Source: Lachnoclostridium sp. An138
GTDB taxonomy: Bacteria > Bacillota > Clostridia > Lachnospirales > Lachnospiraceae
Length of the DNA: 64,000 nucleotides
Assembly: GCF_002160765.1 (NCBI RefSeq)
Contig: NZ_NFLF01000019.1
Span: 1 to 64,000 of the forward strand
Direction: 5' to 3'
Part shown: piece after piece, positions 33,630 through 42,842 of the stretch
How positions within the stretch are numbered: position 1 is the stretch's first letter
How the letters are laid out: each line of letters opens with the position of its first letter
Notes under the pieces: generated by a model
Seen by the model: only the letters and a program-made list of their open reading frames with translations
Databases searched by the model: none
Told to the model about the DNA's origin: nothing
Program-made: the position numbers and the translations under genes

Positions 33630-34775
33630 ATGGCAAAAAGAATCTGGAATTCCACACCGAAAAAGGATGGCTACCGGATGCCGGGAGAATACGAGGCTCA
33701 GGAACGAATCTGGATGATCTGGCCGGAGAGAGGGGACGTCTGGAGAAACGGAGCCCTGCCTGCCCAGAGAGCCTTTGCGGAGGTGGCAGAGGCCATTTCC
33801 CGCTTTGAACCGGTCACCATGCTGGCTTCGGACGGGCAGTATGAGAACTGCCGGGCCATGTGCCCGCCGGAGGTCACAGTGCTGGAGCTTTCCTCAGACG
33901 ACGCATGGGCCAGAGATGTCGGCCCGTCTTTTTTAGTTGACGGAAAAGGCGGCCTCAGGGCCTGCGACTGGACCTTCAATGCCTGGGGAGGCCTGGTGGA
34001 CGGTCTCTATTTCCCCTGGGATAAGGACGACCGGACGGCAGAGAAGATCTGTGAACTGGCAGGGGCAGACTCCTACCGGACGGAAGGCTTTGTGCTGGAG
34101 GGCGGCTCCTTTCATGTGGACGGGGAGGGAACGGCGCTGACGACGGAGATGTGCCTTTTAAGCCCCGGACGAAATCCGTCCCTGACGAAAACGGAGATCG
34201 AAGAGAAGCTGAAGGAATATCTGAATCTGGAAAAAGTGCTCTGGCTGCCGGACGGGATTGATCCGGAGGAGACGAACGGCCATGTGGATGACGTGGCCTG
34301 CTTCGCGCGGCCCGGCGAGGTGGTCTGCATCTGGACGGAGAATCCTTATCATCCCTTTTATGAAGCGGCGCATAAGGCGTACCGGGCTCTGGAAACCATG
34401 ACAGACGCCAGGGGACGCAGGCTGAAGGTGCATAAGCTCTGCTGTCCGAAGCGGCCGGTACGCATCGGAGAGAATTTTCAGCTCCAGGTATCCGGAACCG
34501 CAAAACCCCGGAAGACCGGAGAACTCTGCATCGCCTCCTACGCCAATTTCCTTCTGGTAAACGGAGGGGTGATCGTACCCCAGTATGGAGATGAAAATGA
34601 CGCGCTGGCACTCTCCCAGCTTCAGGCCATCTTCCCGGAGCGGAAAGTTGTGGGCGTGGATACCCGGGAAATCGTCTATGGAGGCGGCAATATCCACTGC
34701 ATCACCCAGCAACAGCCCAGGCGCGCAGACGGAACAGCCGAGGAAGCTGCAGCCAGTCCGGAAAATAGTATATAA
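33630..34775 (+). CDS. aguA: Agmatine deiminase
   Basis: A 381-residue agmatine deiminase of the guanidino-group-modifying enzyme fold, converting agmatine to N-carbamoylputrescine and ammonia. Typical elements are GYRMPGEYEAQERIWMIWPE at the N-terminus, DDAWARDVGPSFLV (arginine/aspartate substrate site), NGHVDDVACF, and the nucleophile Cys in GGNIHC close to the C-terminus. The start is ATG 33630 with GAGGGAG upstream. Together with aguB it supplies putrescine and energy-neutral nitrogen release. The gene ends the long co-directional locus. Confidence 0.96.
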   Translation: MAKRIWNSTPKKDGYRMPGEYEAQERIWMIWPERGDVWRNGALPAQRAFAEVAEAISRFEPVTMLASDGQYENCRAMCPPEVTVLELSSDDAWARDVGPSFLVDGKGGLRACDWTFNAWGGLVDGLYFPWDKDDRTAEKICELAGADSYRTEGFVLEGGSFHVDGEGTALTTEMCLLSPGRNPSLTKTEIEEKLKEYLNLEKVLWLPDGIDPEETNGHVDDVACFARPGEVVCIWTENPYHPFYEAAHKAYRALETMTDARGRRLKVHKLCCPKRPVRIGENFQLQVSGTAKPRKTGELCIASYANFLLVNGGVIVPQYGDENDALALSQLQAIFPERKVVGVDTREIVYGGGNIHCITQQQPRRADGTAEEAAASPENSI

Positions 34776-34953
34776 AACACAGAAACCTCATAATCCGGAC
34801 ACAGAAAAATCACAGCTTCAACAAAAAACGAACACAATATTTTTTTATAATTAATTTTAACAATAAATGGAAGGACAAAGCCTGGTCCAAGCCGCAGCCC
34901 GGCATGGAACAGGCTAAAATCTGTAAAAATAAGGAAATGATGAGGAGCTGTTT

Positions 34954-36891
34954 GTGAAGCTGTGGGAATCCAGAAAAAAGAACCAGGAAGGTGAGGAACT
35001 GAAAGAACTGTTTCAGAAAGAAACGCTGCAGGAAGAAGAGAGTTCGGAGGAACCGTTTTCAGACAACGGTACGTCCAAAAAAGAAAATCCCGTTCTCCGG
35101 TTTCTGAAAGCTGTAGGAAGAGGGATAAAGGGTGCGGGAAGACGCATCGGGCGTTTTGCGAAAAAACACAAAATTCTGACCGTGCTGATTGTCCTGATTC
35201 TGACAGCTGCCATCGTGGCGCTGGCTGTCTGGCAGAGCAAGAGCCGCAGGCCTCAGATGCAGCAGACCATGACAGTGGAGACAGCCACTGTCGAGAGGAT
35301 GGATTTGACAAATTCCATCGGTGTGACGGGCACGCTTGCCACGGCAGAAGGAAAGTCAGGAACTACGACACTGGAAAATATTGAAGTGACGGCAGTTTAT
35401 GTAGAGGTGGGAGACGAGGTACAGGAAGGCGATATCATCTGCACCTTTGATTCCTCGGATATCGAGAGCGCCCTTGCAGACGCGCAGAATAATTACGCGG
35501 TCAACCAGCAGATAGATGCGCTCGATAATTATGAGACACAGTATACGGAAACCGTGGAAGAAGCGGAGGAGTCTCTGCAGGATGCCAGAGATACGAGAGA
35601 TGCCTACAGAAACGCTTATGAAGACGCGGTAGAAGCGGAGGAAGCCGCCCTGAGCGCGCTGAACGAGGTACAGAGCCAGTACGACACGGAAGCATTGAAA
35701 AGCGCGTATGATAACGCGGCGGCCGCGTTGACGGACGCTCTGGAAGAGGCTATGGCCGCAGAATCCTCAGATACAGGGGCAGACAGCTCTACTGGCTCTG
35801 AAGAACAGGGAGAGTCAGGAAATTCAGCTTCCTCAGAAGGAAGTCAGATCATTGATCTGGAAGGCTATCTGAATTCCCTTACCACGATTCCGGAAAGCTG
35901 CTCGGATGAGAAGGAGGCTTATGATTCCGCGAAATCTGCCTATGAGACAGCGGAGAAAGCCATAAGCGACGCCCAGACGGCCTATGAGCAGGCCCAGGCG
36001 AATTCTTTATCCGCTTACAGCGCTTATGAACAGGCGCAGTCTCAGAAAGAGAGCGTGCAGGAGCAGTATGATACGACGGTAGAGCAGGCCCAGGAGACTT
36101 ATGAGCGGGCTCAGCTGGAAGAGCAGCTTATCACAGAAGATGACGGGCTGAATCAGATAGAGAGCTATGAGGAGCAGCTGGAAGACTGTACGGTATACGC
36201 GTCCATGACTGGCACCATTACAGCGCTGAATGTGGAGGAAGGCGGCGTCTTTACCGGCGGCACCATTTATGAGATTCAGGACGTCCACAACTTTATTGTG
36301 GAAGCTACGGTAGACGAATATGATGTGGTGGATATTGAGGAAGGGCAGACAGCTTACATTGTGACAGATTCCCTGGGAGATGAAGAGCTGGAAGGTGAAG
36401 TCACCTATGTGTCTCCGGTGGGAACAAGCGGGCAGACGATGGGTTCTGCCAGCGGCACAGCCTCTTACGAGATCCAGATCACCATAAACGAGCCTCAGGA
36501 AAAGCTGCGCTCCGGCATGACGGCTTCTGTCAGCATAGCGCTGGAGGAAAGCAGGGATACGCTGGCAGTGCCCTATGACTGCGTGCAGACCAATGAAGCG
36601 GGAGAGAGCGTCATCTATGTGGATAACAATGGAGAACGGAAGGAAGTCGTGGTGGAGACCGGCATCGAGACGGATTATTACATCGAAGTCAGCAGCGATG
36701 AAATTTCGGAAGGAATGATGGTTTATCTGAGCACGCCTCTTGTACAGAGCGGAACGGGCGCGGGTACAGAAGGCGGAACAGAGGAAGAAGGAACGGGACT
36801 CTTTGAAGCCGGCGGTTCAAAGCAGCTCAGGCAGAAATATCATCGAACTGAAAGGCATCATCAAACGCTTTTACATCGGGCAGCCCAATGA
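34954..36891 (+). CDS. MacA-like efflux adaptor (HlyD family), C-terminus read into the next gene
   Basis: A 645-residue membrane-fusion protein: a charged cytoplasmic N-terminus (1-70), a single membrane helix (HKILTVLIVLILTAAIVALA), barrel-sandwich halves (VYVEVGDEVQEGDIICTF and SMTGTITALNVEEGGVFTGG), and a long Ala/Glu/Tyr-rich coiled-coil hairpin between them (about 185-405) with a Ser/Gly insert. It links the ATPase/permease encoded next to extracellular export. Start GTG 34954 has GAGGAG upstream. After EAGGS near residue 622 the last 25 residues are read from sequence that encodes the ATPase start in another frame, so the natural stop has probably been lost. Confidence 0.87.
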   Translation: MKLWESRKKNQEGEELKELFQKETLQEEESSEEPFSDNGTSKKENPVLRFLKAVGRGIKGAGRRIGRFAKKHKILTVLIVLILTAAIVALAVWQSKSRRPQMQQTMTVETATVERMDLTNSIGVTGTLATAEGKSGTTTLENIEVTAVYVEVGDEVQEGDIICTFDSSDIESALADAQNNYAVNQQIDALDNYETQYTETVEEAEESLQDARDTRDAYRNAYEDAVEAEEAALSALNEVQSQYDTEALKSAYDNAAAALTDALEEAMAAESSDTGADSSTGSEEQGESGNSASSEGSQIIDLEGYLNSLTTIPESCSDEKEAYDSAKSAYETAEKAISDAQTAYEQAQANSLSAYSAYEQAQSQKESVQEQYDTTVEQAQETYERAQLEEQLITEDDGLNQIESYEEQLEDCTVYASMTGTITALNVEEGGVFTGGTIYEIQDVHNFIVEATVDEYDVVDIEEGQTAYIVTDSLGDEELEGEVTYVSPVGTSGQTMGSASGTASYEIQITINEPQEKLRSGMTASVSIALEESRDTLAVPYDCVQTNEAGESVIYVDNNGERKEVVVETGIETDYYIEVSSDEISEGMMVYLSTPLVQSGTGAGTEGGTEEEGTGLFEAGGSKQLRQKYHRTERHHQTLLHRAAQ

Positions 36892-37531
36892 ACTGGAAAT
36901 CCTCCATGGCATAGACTTAAGCGTAAAAGAAGGAGAATTTGTATCGATTGTAGGCGCCTCCGGCTCCGGAAAAACGACGCTGATGAATATCATCGGCGTC
37001 CTGGACCGACCCACGGAAGGAGAATACATTCTGGATGGTGTGGATGTGGCGAAAGCAAAAGACAGGGAGCTCTCCGGCATCCGCAATCAGAAAATCGGCT
37101 TCGTGTTTCAGACCTACAACCTGATCAGCCGGACCAGCGCCCTGCGGAACGTGGAACTTCCGATGATGTACGCGGGAGTGGGAAAGAAGGAGCGGCAGGA
37201 GCGGGCAAAGCATTATCTGGAAATGGTAGGCATGCAGGACCGTATGACCCACAAGCCCGACGAGCTCTCCGGAGGACAGAAGCAGAGAGTCTCCATCGCC
37301 CGCGCCATGACCAACAATCCGTCTATTATCCTGGCAGATGAGCCCACAGGAGCGCTGGATTCCAAAACAGGACGGAGGATCATGGATATCTTTCACAGGC
37401 TCAATCAGGAGGAGGGCAAGACGATAGTCCTGATTACCCATTCCAACGAGCTGGCGGAGGAGACACAGCGTATCGTCACGCTGAAGGATGGAGAAATCAT
37501 CGGAGAAAGGAAGGGCAGCGCCGTATGCTGA
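36803..37531 (+). CDS. MacB-like ABC transporter ATPase
   Basis: About 242 residues of a LolD/MacB-type ATPase: [15 protein letters not shown], Walker [10 protein letters not shown], the Q-loop FVFQTYNL, signature [15 protein letters not shown] and Walker [14 protein letters not shown]. The beginning is uncertain: there is no ATG ahead of the conserved NIIELKG. The best candidate is TTG 36803 with GAAGGA 9 bases upstream, which overlaps the adaptor gene by 89 bases. If the original junction was ATGAGCAGC at about 36820, a small change there has removed both the adaptor stop and this start. The permease gene overlaps its end by 7 bases. Confidence 0.88.
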   Translation: MKPAVQSSSGRNIIELKGIIKRFYIGQPNELEILHGIDLSVKEGEFVSIVGASGSGKTTLMNIIGVLDRPTEGEYILDGVDVAKAKDRELSGIRNQKIGFVFQTYNLISRTSALRNVELPMMYAGVGKKERQERAKHYLEMVGMQDRMTHKPDELSGGQKQRVSIARAMTNNPSIILADEPTGALDSKTGRRIMDIFHRLNQEEGKTIVLITHSNELAEETQRIVTLKDGEIIGERKGSAVC

Positions 37532-38811
37532 TTGGTGAAAATATTCTTCTGGCTTTAAGCGGCCTTCTGGCGAATAAGATGCGGGCTCTTCTGACCATGC
37601 TGGGAATCATCATCGGCATCGCGTCCGTCATTGCGATTATGAGCGTCGGCAATTCCATCAGCACTTCTGTGACCAGTTCCATGGAGGACATGGGCGTCAA
37701 CAACATTACGCTGGGAGTTTCCCAGAAGAGCACAGAAGATACGGTGACCTCCGACGGGCGCGTATTCGCAGGCGTATCCAGAGGCAGTGAGATGTCGGAT
37801 GAGGATTACATTACAGACGAAATGCTGGATGCCATGAAGGAAGAGTTCTCGGATTCCACTGCCAGCATTCTGCTGAGCGAGTCTGCCGGAAGCGGAACGG
37901 CAGAGGACGGCGATCTCACGGCGAATGTAAGCATTACCGGCGTAAATTCTGATTATCTGGAGTACGAGGAGCTGACGCTGCTGGCAGGAAGAACGCTGAC
38001 AGACCGGGATCAGGAAAACGCGAAAAAGGTAGTGCTGGTGTCCGACAGGGTGGCGGATAATCTGTTTGGCGGTGATTATAACGCGGCGATTGGCAGTGAA
38101 ATCAATATCTATGTCAGCAACCGCTATTATACCTATGCGGTCGTCGGCGTTTATGAATATGACGATTCCGGTTTTTCCACAGAATCGGAAGAAGATGTGA
38201 CTACGACCGTGTATCTTCCTCTGGAGGCGGCCAGGGAGCAGAATCATTCCAGTACAGGTTATTCCCAGCTTACGATTGTGACGGCTGCCGGCGTGGATTC
38301 CACGGCGCTGTGCGACGAGCTGGAGACCTGGTTCAATAACAATTATTACCGGTCCAACGACAGCTTTGAGGTGACAGCCAGCAGTATGGAAAGCATGGTA
38401 TCTTCCATGACAGATATGCTGTCCACCATATCCATCGCAATCTCAGTGATCGCGGGAATCTCTCTTCTGGTGGGAGGAATCGGCGTCATGAATATCATGC
38501 TGGTATCCATTACCGAGCGGACCCGTGAGATTGGAACGCGGAAGGCTCTGGGAGCTACCAACGGTTCTATCCGCCTGCAGTTTATCATGGAGTCTATTGT
38601 AATCTGCCTGACCGGAGGGTTTATCGGAATCATCCTGGGACTGATTCTGGCGGCGGCAGCTACGAACCTGCTGGGTTATGTAGCCAGCCCCTCGGTGGGA
38701 GGCATTATCTTTTCTGTGACCTTCTCAATCCTGATCGGCGTATTTTTCGGGTATTATCCGGCCAACAAGGCGGCGAAAATGAATCCCATTGAAGCGCTGA
38801 GGTATGAGTAA
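37525..38811 (+). CDS. MacB/FtsX-type ABC transporter permease
   Basis: A 428-residue permease with one N-terminal helix ([20 protein letters not shown]), a large extracellular MacB_PCD domain (about residues 45-275), and three C-terminal FtsX-type helices containing [20 protein letters not shown] and [11 protein letters not shown]. The set adaptor, ATPase and permease resembles Gram-positive MacAB-like exporters of peptides or antimicrobial compounds. The substrate cannot be told. Confidence 0.93.
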   Translation: MLIGENILLALSGLLANKMRALLTMLGIIIGIASVIAIMSVGNSISTSVTSSMEDMGVNNITLGVSQKSTEDTVTSDGRVFAGVSRGSEMSDEDYITDEMLDAMKEEFSDSTASILLSESAGSGTAEDGDLTANVSITGVNSDYLEYEELTLLAGRTLTDRDQENAKKVVLVSDRVADNLFGGDYNAAIGSEINIYVSNRYYTYAVVGVYEYDDSGFSTESEEDVTTTVYLPLEAAREQNHSSTGYSQLTIVTAAGVDSTALCDELETWFNNNYYRSNDSFEVTASSMESMVSSMTDMLSTISIAISVIAGISLLVGGIGVMNIMLVSITERTREIGTRKALGATNGSIRLQFIMESIVICLTGGFIGIILGLILAAAATNLLGYVASPSVGGIIFSVTFSILIGVFFGYYPANKAAKMNPIEALRYE

Positions 38812-38837
38812 AGATGGCGTATGCTATAAGAAAAATA

Positions 38838-38868
38838 GAGGAGTTCCGCTTGTATGTGGAACTCCTTT
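38838..38868 (+). terminator. Terminator hairpin after the MacB-like permease
   Basis: GGAGTTCC (38840-38847) pairs with GGAACTCC (38858-38865), followed by TTT. Its loop and right arm are shared with the promoter of the next gene. Confidence 0.6.
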
Positions 38869-38878
38869 CCGCTATAAT
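38850..38878 (+). promoter_or_regulatory. Promoter of the alcohol dehydrogenase gene
   Basis: TTGTAT (38850-38855), a 17-base spacer and TATAAT (38873-38878). The -35 box sits in the loop of the preceding terminator hairpin. Confidence 0.75.
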
Positions 38879-38915
38879 AAAAAAATAGAAAAAAACGAAA
38901 AGGAGCGGAATTTCT

Positions 38916-40094
38916 ATGCAGGGATTTGAGTATTACACACCGACAAAGGTGGTATTTGGAAAGGAAACAGAAAATCAGGCAGGAGCCCTGGTAAAGGAGT
39001 TTAAGGGAACGAAGGTGCTTGTCCATTACGGGACAGGCAGTGTGAAGCGCAGCGGTCTGCTGGACCGGGTGCTTGCCTCACTGGATCAGGCGGGGATACC
39101 TCACGTGGAGCTTGGGGGCGCTGTGCCGAATCCGCGTCTTTCTCTGGTATATGAAGGAATTGAGCTCTGCCGGAAGGAGGGCGTGGATTTCATTCTGGCT
39201 GTAGGCGGCGGAAGCGCCATCGATTCCGCGAAGGCCATTGCCTATGGAGTGAAGGATGAAGGAGACGTATGGGATTTCTACGCGAAAATCCGTGTCCCGC
39301 AAGATGCTCTTCCGGTGGGAGTGGTGCTGACTCTGGCAGCTACGGGCAGCGAGATGAGCAATTCCTCTGTGATTACCAACGAGGACGGCTGGCTGAAGAG
39401 AGGCTGCAACTGTGATCTTTCCCGTCCCCGTTTTGCCATTATGAATCCGGAACTTACCTATACGCTGCCGGAATATCAGACCATGAGCGGCTGCGTGGAT
39501 ATCATGATGCACACGCTGGAGAGATGGTTTTCCCATGAAAAGGATACGGAACTGACGGACTATCTGGCGGAAGGCGTGCTGAAGACGGTGATGCATCAGG
39601 CGAAAGTGCTTCTGACTGATCCGGAGAACTATGAGGCGCGTTCCGAGGTGTTCTGGGCGGGAAGCCTGTCTCACAACGGACTGACCGGCTGCGGCCGCGC
39701 GGGCGACTGGGCCTGCCATCAGCTGGAGCATGAGCTGGGAGGCATGTTTGACGTGACTCACGGAGCAGGCCTTGCGGCTGTGTGGGGAAGCTGGGCCCGC
39801 TATGTATACAAATCCGACGTGGACCGTTTCGCCAAACTGGCGGTGGATGTGCTGGGTATTCCCTATGACTACGCAGATCCGGAGCGGACGGTTCTGGAAG
39901 GCATCGAAGCCATGGAGGATTTCTTCCGTTCCATTCATATGCCGGTGAGCATTTCCGAGCTGGGCGTGGAACTGACCGACGGGCAGATTGAAGAACTGGC
40001 CTACAAGTGCAGCCATATGGACAAGCGCACCATCGGCGGCGTACAGAAGCTGGACAGAAAGGATATGGCTGAAATCTACCGGATGGCGAGATAA
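38916..40094 (+). CDS. Iron-containing alcohol dehydrogenase (butanol dehydrogenase-like)
   Basis: A 392-residue BdhA/YqhD-type enzyme: FEYYTPTKVVFGKE at the start, VGGGSAIDSAKAIAYG for NADP(H) binding, and metal-site motifs SGCVDIMMHTLERWF, ACHQLEHELGG and DVTHGAGLAAVW. It reduces aldehydes at the end of fermentation or during detoxification. It is transcribed alone from the TATAAT promoter. AAAAGGAGCGG stands before the ATG. It is only moderately similar to the enzyme at 31442. Confidence 0.93.
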   Translation: MQGFEYYTPTKVVFGKETENQAGALVKEFKGTKVLVHYGTGSVKRSGLLDRVLASLDQAGIPHVELGGAVPNPRLSLVYEGIELCRKEGVDFILAVGGGSAIDSAKAIAYGVKDEGDVWDFYAKIRVPQDALPVGVVLTLAATGSEMSNSSVITNEDGWLKRGCNCDLSRPRFAIMNPELTYTLPEYQTMSGCVDIMMHTLERWFSHEKDTELTDYLAEGVLKTVMHQAKVLLTDPENYEARSEVFWAGSLSHNGLTGCGRAGDWACHQLEHELGGMFDVTHGAGLAAVWGSWARYVYKSDVDRFAKLAVDVLGIPYDYADPERTVLEGIEAMEDFFRSIHMPVSISELGVELTDGQIEELAYKCSHMDKRTIGGVQKLDRKDMAEIYRMAR

Positions 40095-40109
40095 AAACAA
40101 AAGAGAGTA

Positions 40110-40138
40110 TTGCATTTTACCCTCCTCTGTGATACTTT
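40110..40138 (+). promoter_or_regulatory. Promoter of the anaerobic RNR operon
   Basis: TTGCAT (40110-40115) and TACTTT (40133-40138), with a 17-base spacer. The -10 box is covered by the first NrdR-like box. Confidence 0.65.
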
Positions 40139-40178
40139 ATATAGTATAGCGATAAAAGAACGATACTATATCTGGTAT
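40132..40178 (+). promoter_or_regulatory. Tandem NrdR boxes
   Basis: Two 16-bp near-palindromes, ATACTTTATATAGTAT (40132-40147) and ATACTATATCTGGTAT (40163-40178), are separated by 15 bases, giving a centre-to-centre distance of 31 bp, or three helical turns. NrdR, the repressor that senses ATP/dATP and controls RNR genes, is known to bind paired boxes of this size and spacing. The first overlaps the -10 region, as expected for repression. Confidence 0.85.
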
Positions 40179-40196
40179 ACAGGGGAGGATATTTTT

Positions 40197-42515
40197 ATGG
40201 GCGGCAAAGAAGGTACAGATTACCCGGAAACTATCAAAAAACGCAACGGCACGCAGGTGCCCTTTGACGCGCAGAAGATCCGGGACGCGGTCCGCAAGGC
40301 GAACGAGGCGGCGCAGGTGGAGGCAATCTCCCCCATGCAGTTTCATGATCTGATCGAGGAGATCATCGCAGCGATTCCCAGGGACAGCATACCGGAAGTG
40401 GAGCAGGTTCAGGATATTGTGGAGGAGAAGCTGATCGCAGGAGGCTTTGCGAAGACGGCGAAGGCATACATCCTGTACCGGGCAGAGCATACGAAGGTGC
40501 GCAAGTCGGAAGCAGATCTGGTAAAGATTTACCAGGAACTTACCTTCAGCAGCGCGGCGGACGCCGACATGAAGCGGGAGAACGCCAATATTGACGCGGA
40601 CACTGCCATGGGAACCATGCTGAAATACGGTTCTGAAGGCGCCAATTATTTCGTGGACAACTACATTCTTCCGAAAGACATTGCGGCGGCGCATATCAAC
40701 GGCGACATCCATATTCATGATAAAGATTTCTACATGCTGACGGAGACCTGCTGTCAGATTGATCTGATCAAGCTTTTCAAGGACGGGTTCTGCACCGGCC
40801 ACGGCTATATCCGGGAGCCCAATTCCATCAAAAGCTATGCGGCTCTGGCCTGCATTGCCATCCAGGCCAACCAGAATGAAATGCACGGAGGCCAGTCGGT
40901 CCCCAATTTTGATTACGCTATGGCAGAAGGTGTGGTCCGGACGTTCCGCAAGGAATATTTTAAGGCCATGGAAAAATATGCACGGGTCAAGTTCGATGTG
41001 GACGCGGAGACCGCTTCCGAATTCATACATACGATGAAAAATGCCCTGGGAACCGGCGTACGCATGGGAACGGCCGACGAGTACGGAAAGAAACTGGAAG
41101 ACTGGGTAAATGGAGGAGATATTCTCTGCGGCGAGAGAGTCCTTTTGGCGGAGGATATGCGGAAAGCTCATGGGACGGTGGTGGATATGGCCCTGAAAGA
41201 GACGGAAGGGGAGACCTATCAGTCCATGGAGGCCCTGATCCACAACCTGAACACCATGAATTCCAGGGCGGGAGCCCAGGTGCCCTTCAGTTCTGTAAAC
41301 TACGGTACAGACTGCTCGCCGGAGGGCCGCATGGTCATCAAAAATCTGCTGCTGGCCACGGACGCCGGCCTTGGAAATGGCGAGACGCCCATTTTCCCGG
41401 TGCAGATATTCAAGGTGAAGGAAGGTGTCAACTACAATCCCGGAGATCCGAACTACGACCTGTTCCGGCTGGCAGTGCGGACCTCGGCAAAGAGGCTGTT
41501 CCCCAATTTCAGCTTCCTGGACGCGCCTTTTAATCTTCAGTATTATAAGGAAGGAGATTACAACACGGAGGTGGCTTACATGGGCTGCCGGACCCGCGTC
41601 ATGGGCAATCACTACGATCCTTCCAGAGAAGTGACCTGCGGCCGGGGAAATTTAAGTTTCGTGTCCATCAATCTGCCCCGCCTTGGCATCAAAGCCCATG
41701 GAGATATCCAGGCGTTTTATGAGAGTCTGGATAAGATGATAGATCTGGCCTGCCGCCAGCTTCTGCACCGGTTCTCCATTCAGTGCAGAAAGAAGGTGCG
41801 CAATTATCCCTTCCTGATGGGACAGGGCATCTGGCTGGATTCGGATAAGCTGGACGTGGACGATTCGGTGGCGGAGGTGCTGAAGCACGGGACTTTGAGC
41901 GTAGGCTTTATCGGGCTTGCGGAGACGCTGGTGGCGTTGACTGGGAAGCATCACGGAGAAAGCCCGGAGAGCCAGAAGCTGGGTCTGGAGATCATCGGCC
42001 ATATGCGGAAGCGGATGGATGAAAAATCTGAGGAGACAGGTCTTAATTTCACCCTGCTGGCCACCCCGGCGGAGGGACTTTCCGGCAGGTTCGTGCGCAT
42101 CGATAAGAAGCGGTTCGGCGAGCTTCCCGGAATCACCGACAGGGAATATTATACGAATTCCTTCCATATTCCGGTGTATTATCCCATCCGGGCCTTTGAC
42201 AAGATCCGGCTGGAAGCGCCCTATCACGCGCTGACCAACGCAGGACATATCAGCTATGTGGAGCTGGACGGCGACACTTCAAAGAATCCGGCGGCCTTTG
42301 AGGCGGTGATCCGCTGCATGAAGGAAGCGGGCGTGGGCTACGGTTCTGTCAACCACCCGGTTGACCGCGACCCGGTCTGCGGTTACACAGGGGTGATCGA
42401 TGAGGTATGCCCACGGTGCGGACGAAGAGAAGGAGAGGCGGTCCCGGTGGAAAAACTGCGGGAGCTCCGCAGAAAATACCCGGATACGCCGGTATATGCG
42501 GACCCGACTCACTGA
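40197..42515 (+). CDS. nrdD: Anaerobic ribonucleoside-triphosphate reductase, catalytic chain without glycyl-radical tail
   Basis: A 772-residue class III RNR: an N-terminal ATP-cone (KKRNGTQVPFDAQKIRDAVR), the core with HIHDKDFYMLTETCCQIDL and MHGGQSVPNFDYAMA, and a C-terminal metal-binding region (DPVCGYTG and CPRCGRREG). In one-piece NrdD proteins the glycyl-radical segment (R-x-x-G-Y-L...RVKH) follows this zinc region; here the chain ends at PVYADPTH without it. A short gene at 42687 encodes that missing segment. ATG 40197 has AGGGGAGGA upstream. The first zinc pair seems to have Asp where many homologues have Cys. Confidence 0.94.
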   Translation: MGGKEGTDYPETIKKRNGTQVPFDAQKIRDAVRKANEAAQVEAISPMQFHDLIEEIIAAIPRDSIPEVEQVQDIVEEKLIAGGFAKTAKAYILYRAEHTKVRKSEADLVKIYQELTFSSAADADMKRENANIDADTAMGTMLKYGSEGANYFVDNYILPKDIAAAHINGDIHIHDKDFYMLTETCCQIDLIKLFKDGFCTGHGYIREPNSIKSYAALACIAIQANQNEMHGGQSVPNFDYAMAEGVVRTFRKEYFKAMEKYARVKFDVDAETASEFIHTMKNALGTGVRMGTADEYGKKLEDWVNGGDILCGERVLLAEDMRKAHGTVVDMALKETEGETYQSMEALIHNLNTMNSRAGAQVPFSSVNYGTDCSPEGRMVIKNLLLATDAGLGNGETPIFPVQIFKVKEGVNYNPGDPNYDLFRLAVRTSAKRLFPNFSFLDAPFNLQYYKEGDYNTEVAYMGCRTRVMGNHYDPSREVTCGRGNLSFVSINLPRLGIKAHGDIQAFYESLDKMIDLACRQLLHRFSIQCRKKVRNYPFLMGQGIWLDSDKLDVDDSVAEVLKHGTLSVGFIGLAETLVALTGKHHGESPESQKLGLEIIGHMRKRMDEKSEETGLNFTLLATPAEGLSGRFVRIDKKRFGELPGITDREYYTNSFHIPVYYPIRAFDKIRLEAPYHALTNAGHISYVELDGDTSKNPAAFEAVIRCMKEAGVGYGSVNHPVDRDPVCGYTGVIDEVCPRCGRREGEAVPVEKLRELRRKYPDTPVYADPTH

Positions 42516-42686
42516 GGGCCGGGGATGAACTGCCGAAGGTCTGGAAGCTGCCGTTCAAAAGCGGCAGAGGAGCAGGATTTCCGGCATGAAATGACAGAAT
42601 GCAGGCGCGGCTCCGGCCGGTTTCCGGCGGCGCGCATACAGATAAACAAAAAGCAGAAAAGCAGCAGGAATGAAGGAGGATATGAC

Positions 42687-42842
42687 ATGATTGGAAGAGT
42701 ATTGCCGAACAACGGAATGGTAGGAGAAAATGTGAAATTTGACCGTATCCGCAGAATCACCGGATATCTGGTGGGAACCACCGACCGTTTCAACGACGCG
42801 AAGAGGGCAGAGGAGCGTGACCGGGTAAAGCATGGACTTTGA
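42687..42842 (+). CDS. Separate glycyl-radical subunit of class III RNR (51 residues)
   Basis: A 51-residue protein beginning MIGRVLPNNGMVGENVKF, followed by RIRRITGYLVG and DRFNDAKRAEERDRVKH. This is the glycyl-radical segment normally at the C-terminus of NrdD; Gly26 in RITGYL would carry the radical, and the RVKH ending is the family hallmark. AAGGAGGA is 6 bases before the ATG. It stands between nrdD and nrdG and overlaps nrdG by 11 bases, which supports a real gene. NrdD is therefore made in two pieces. The small size makes it easy to overlook. Confidence 0.9.
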   Translation: MIGRVLPNNGMVGENVKFDRIRRITGYLVGTTDRFNDAKRAEERDRVKHGL

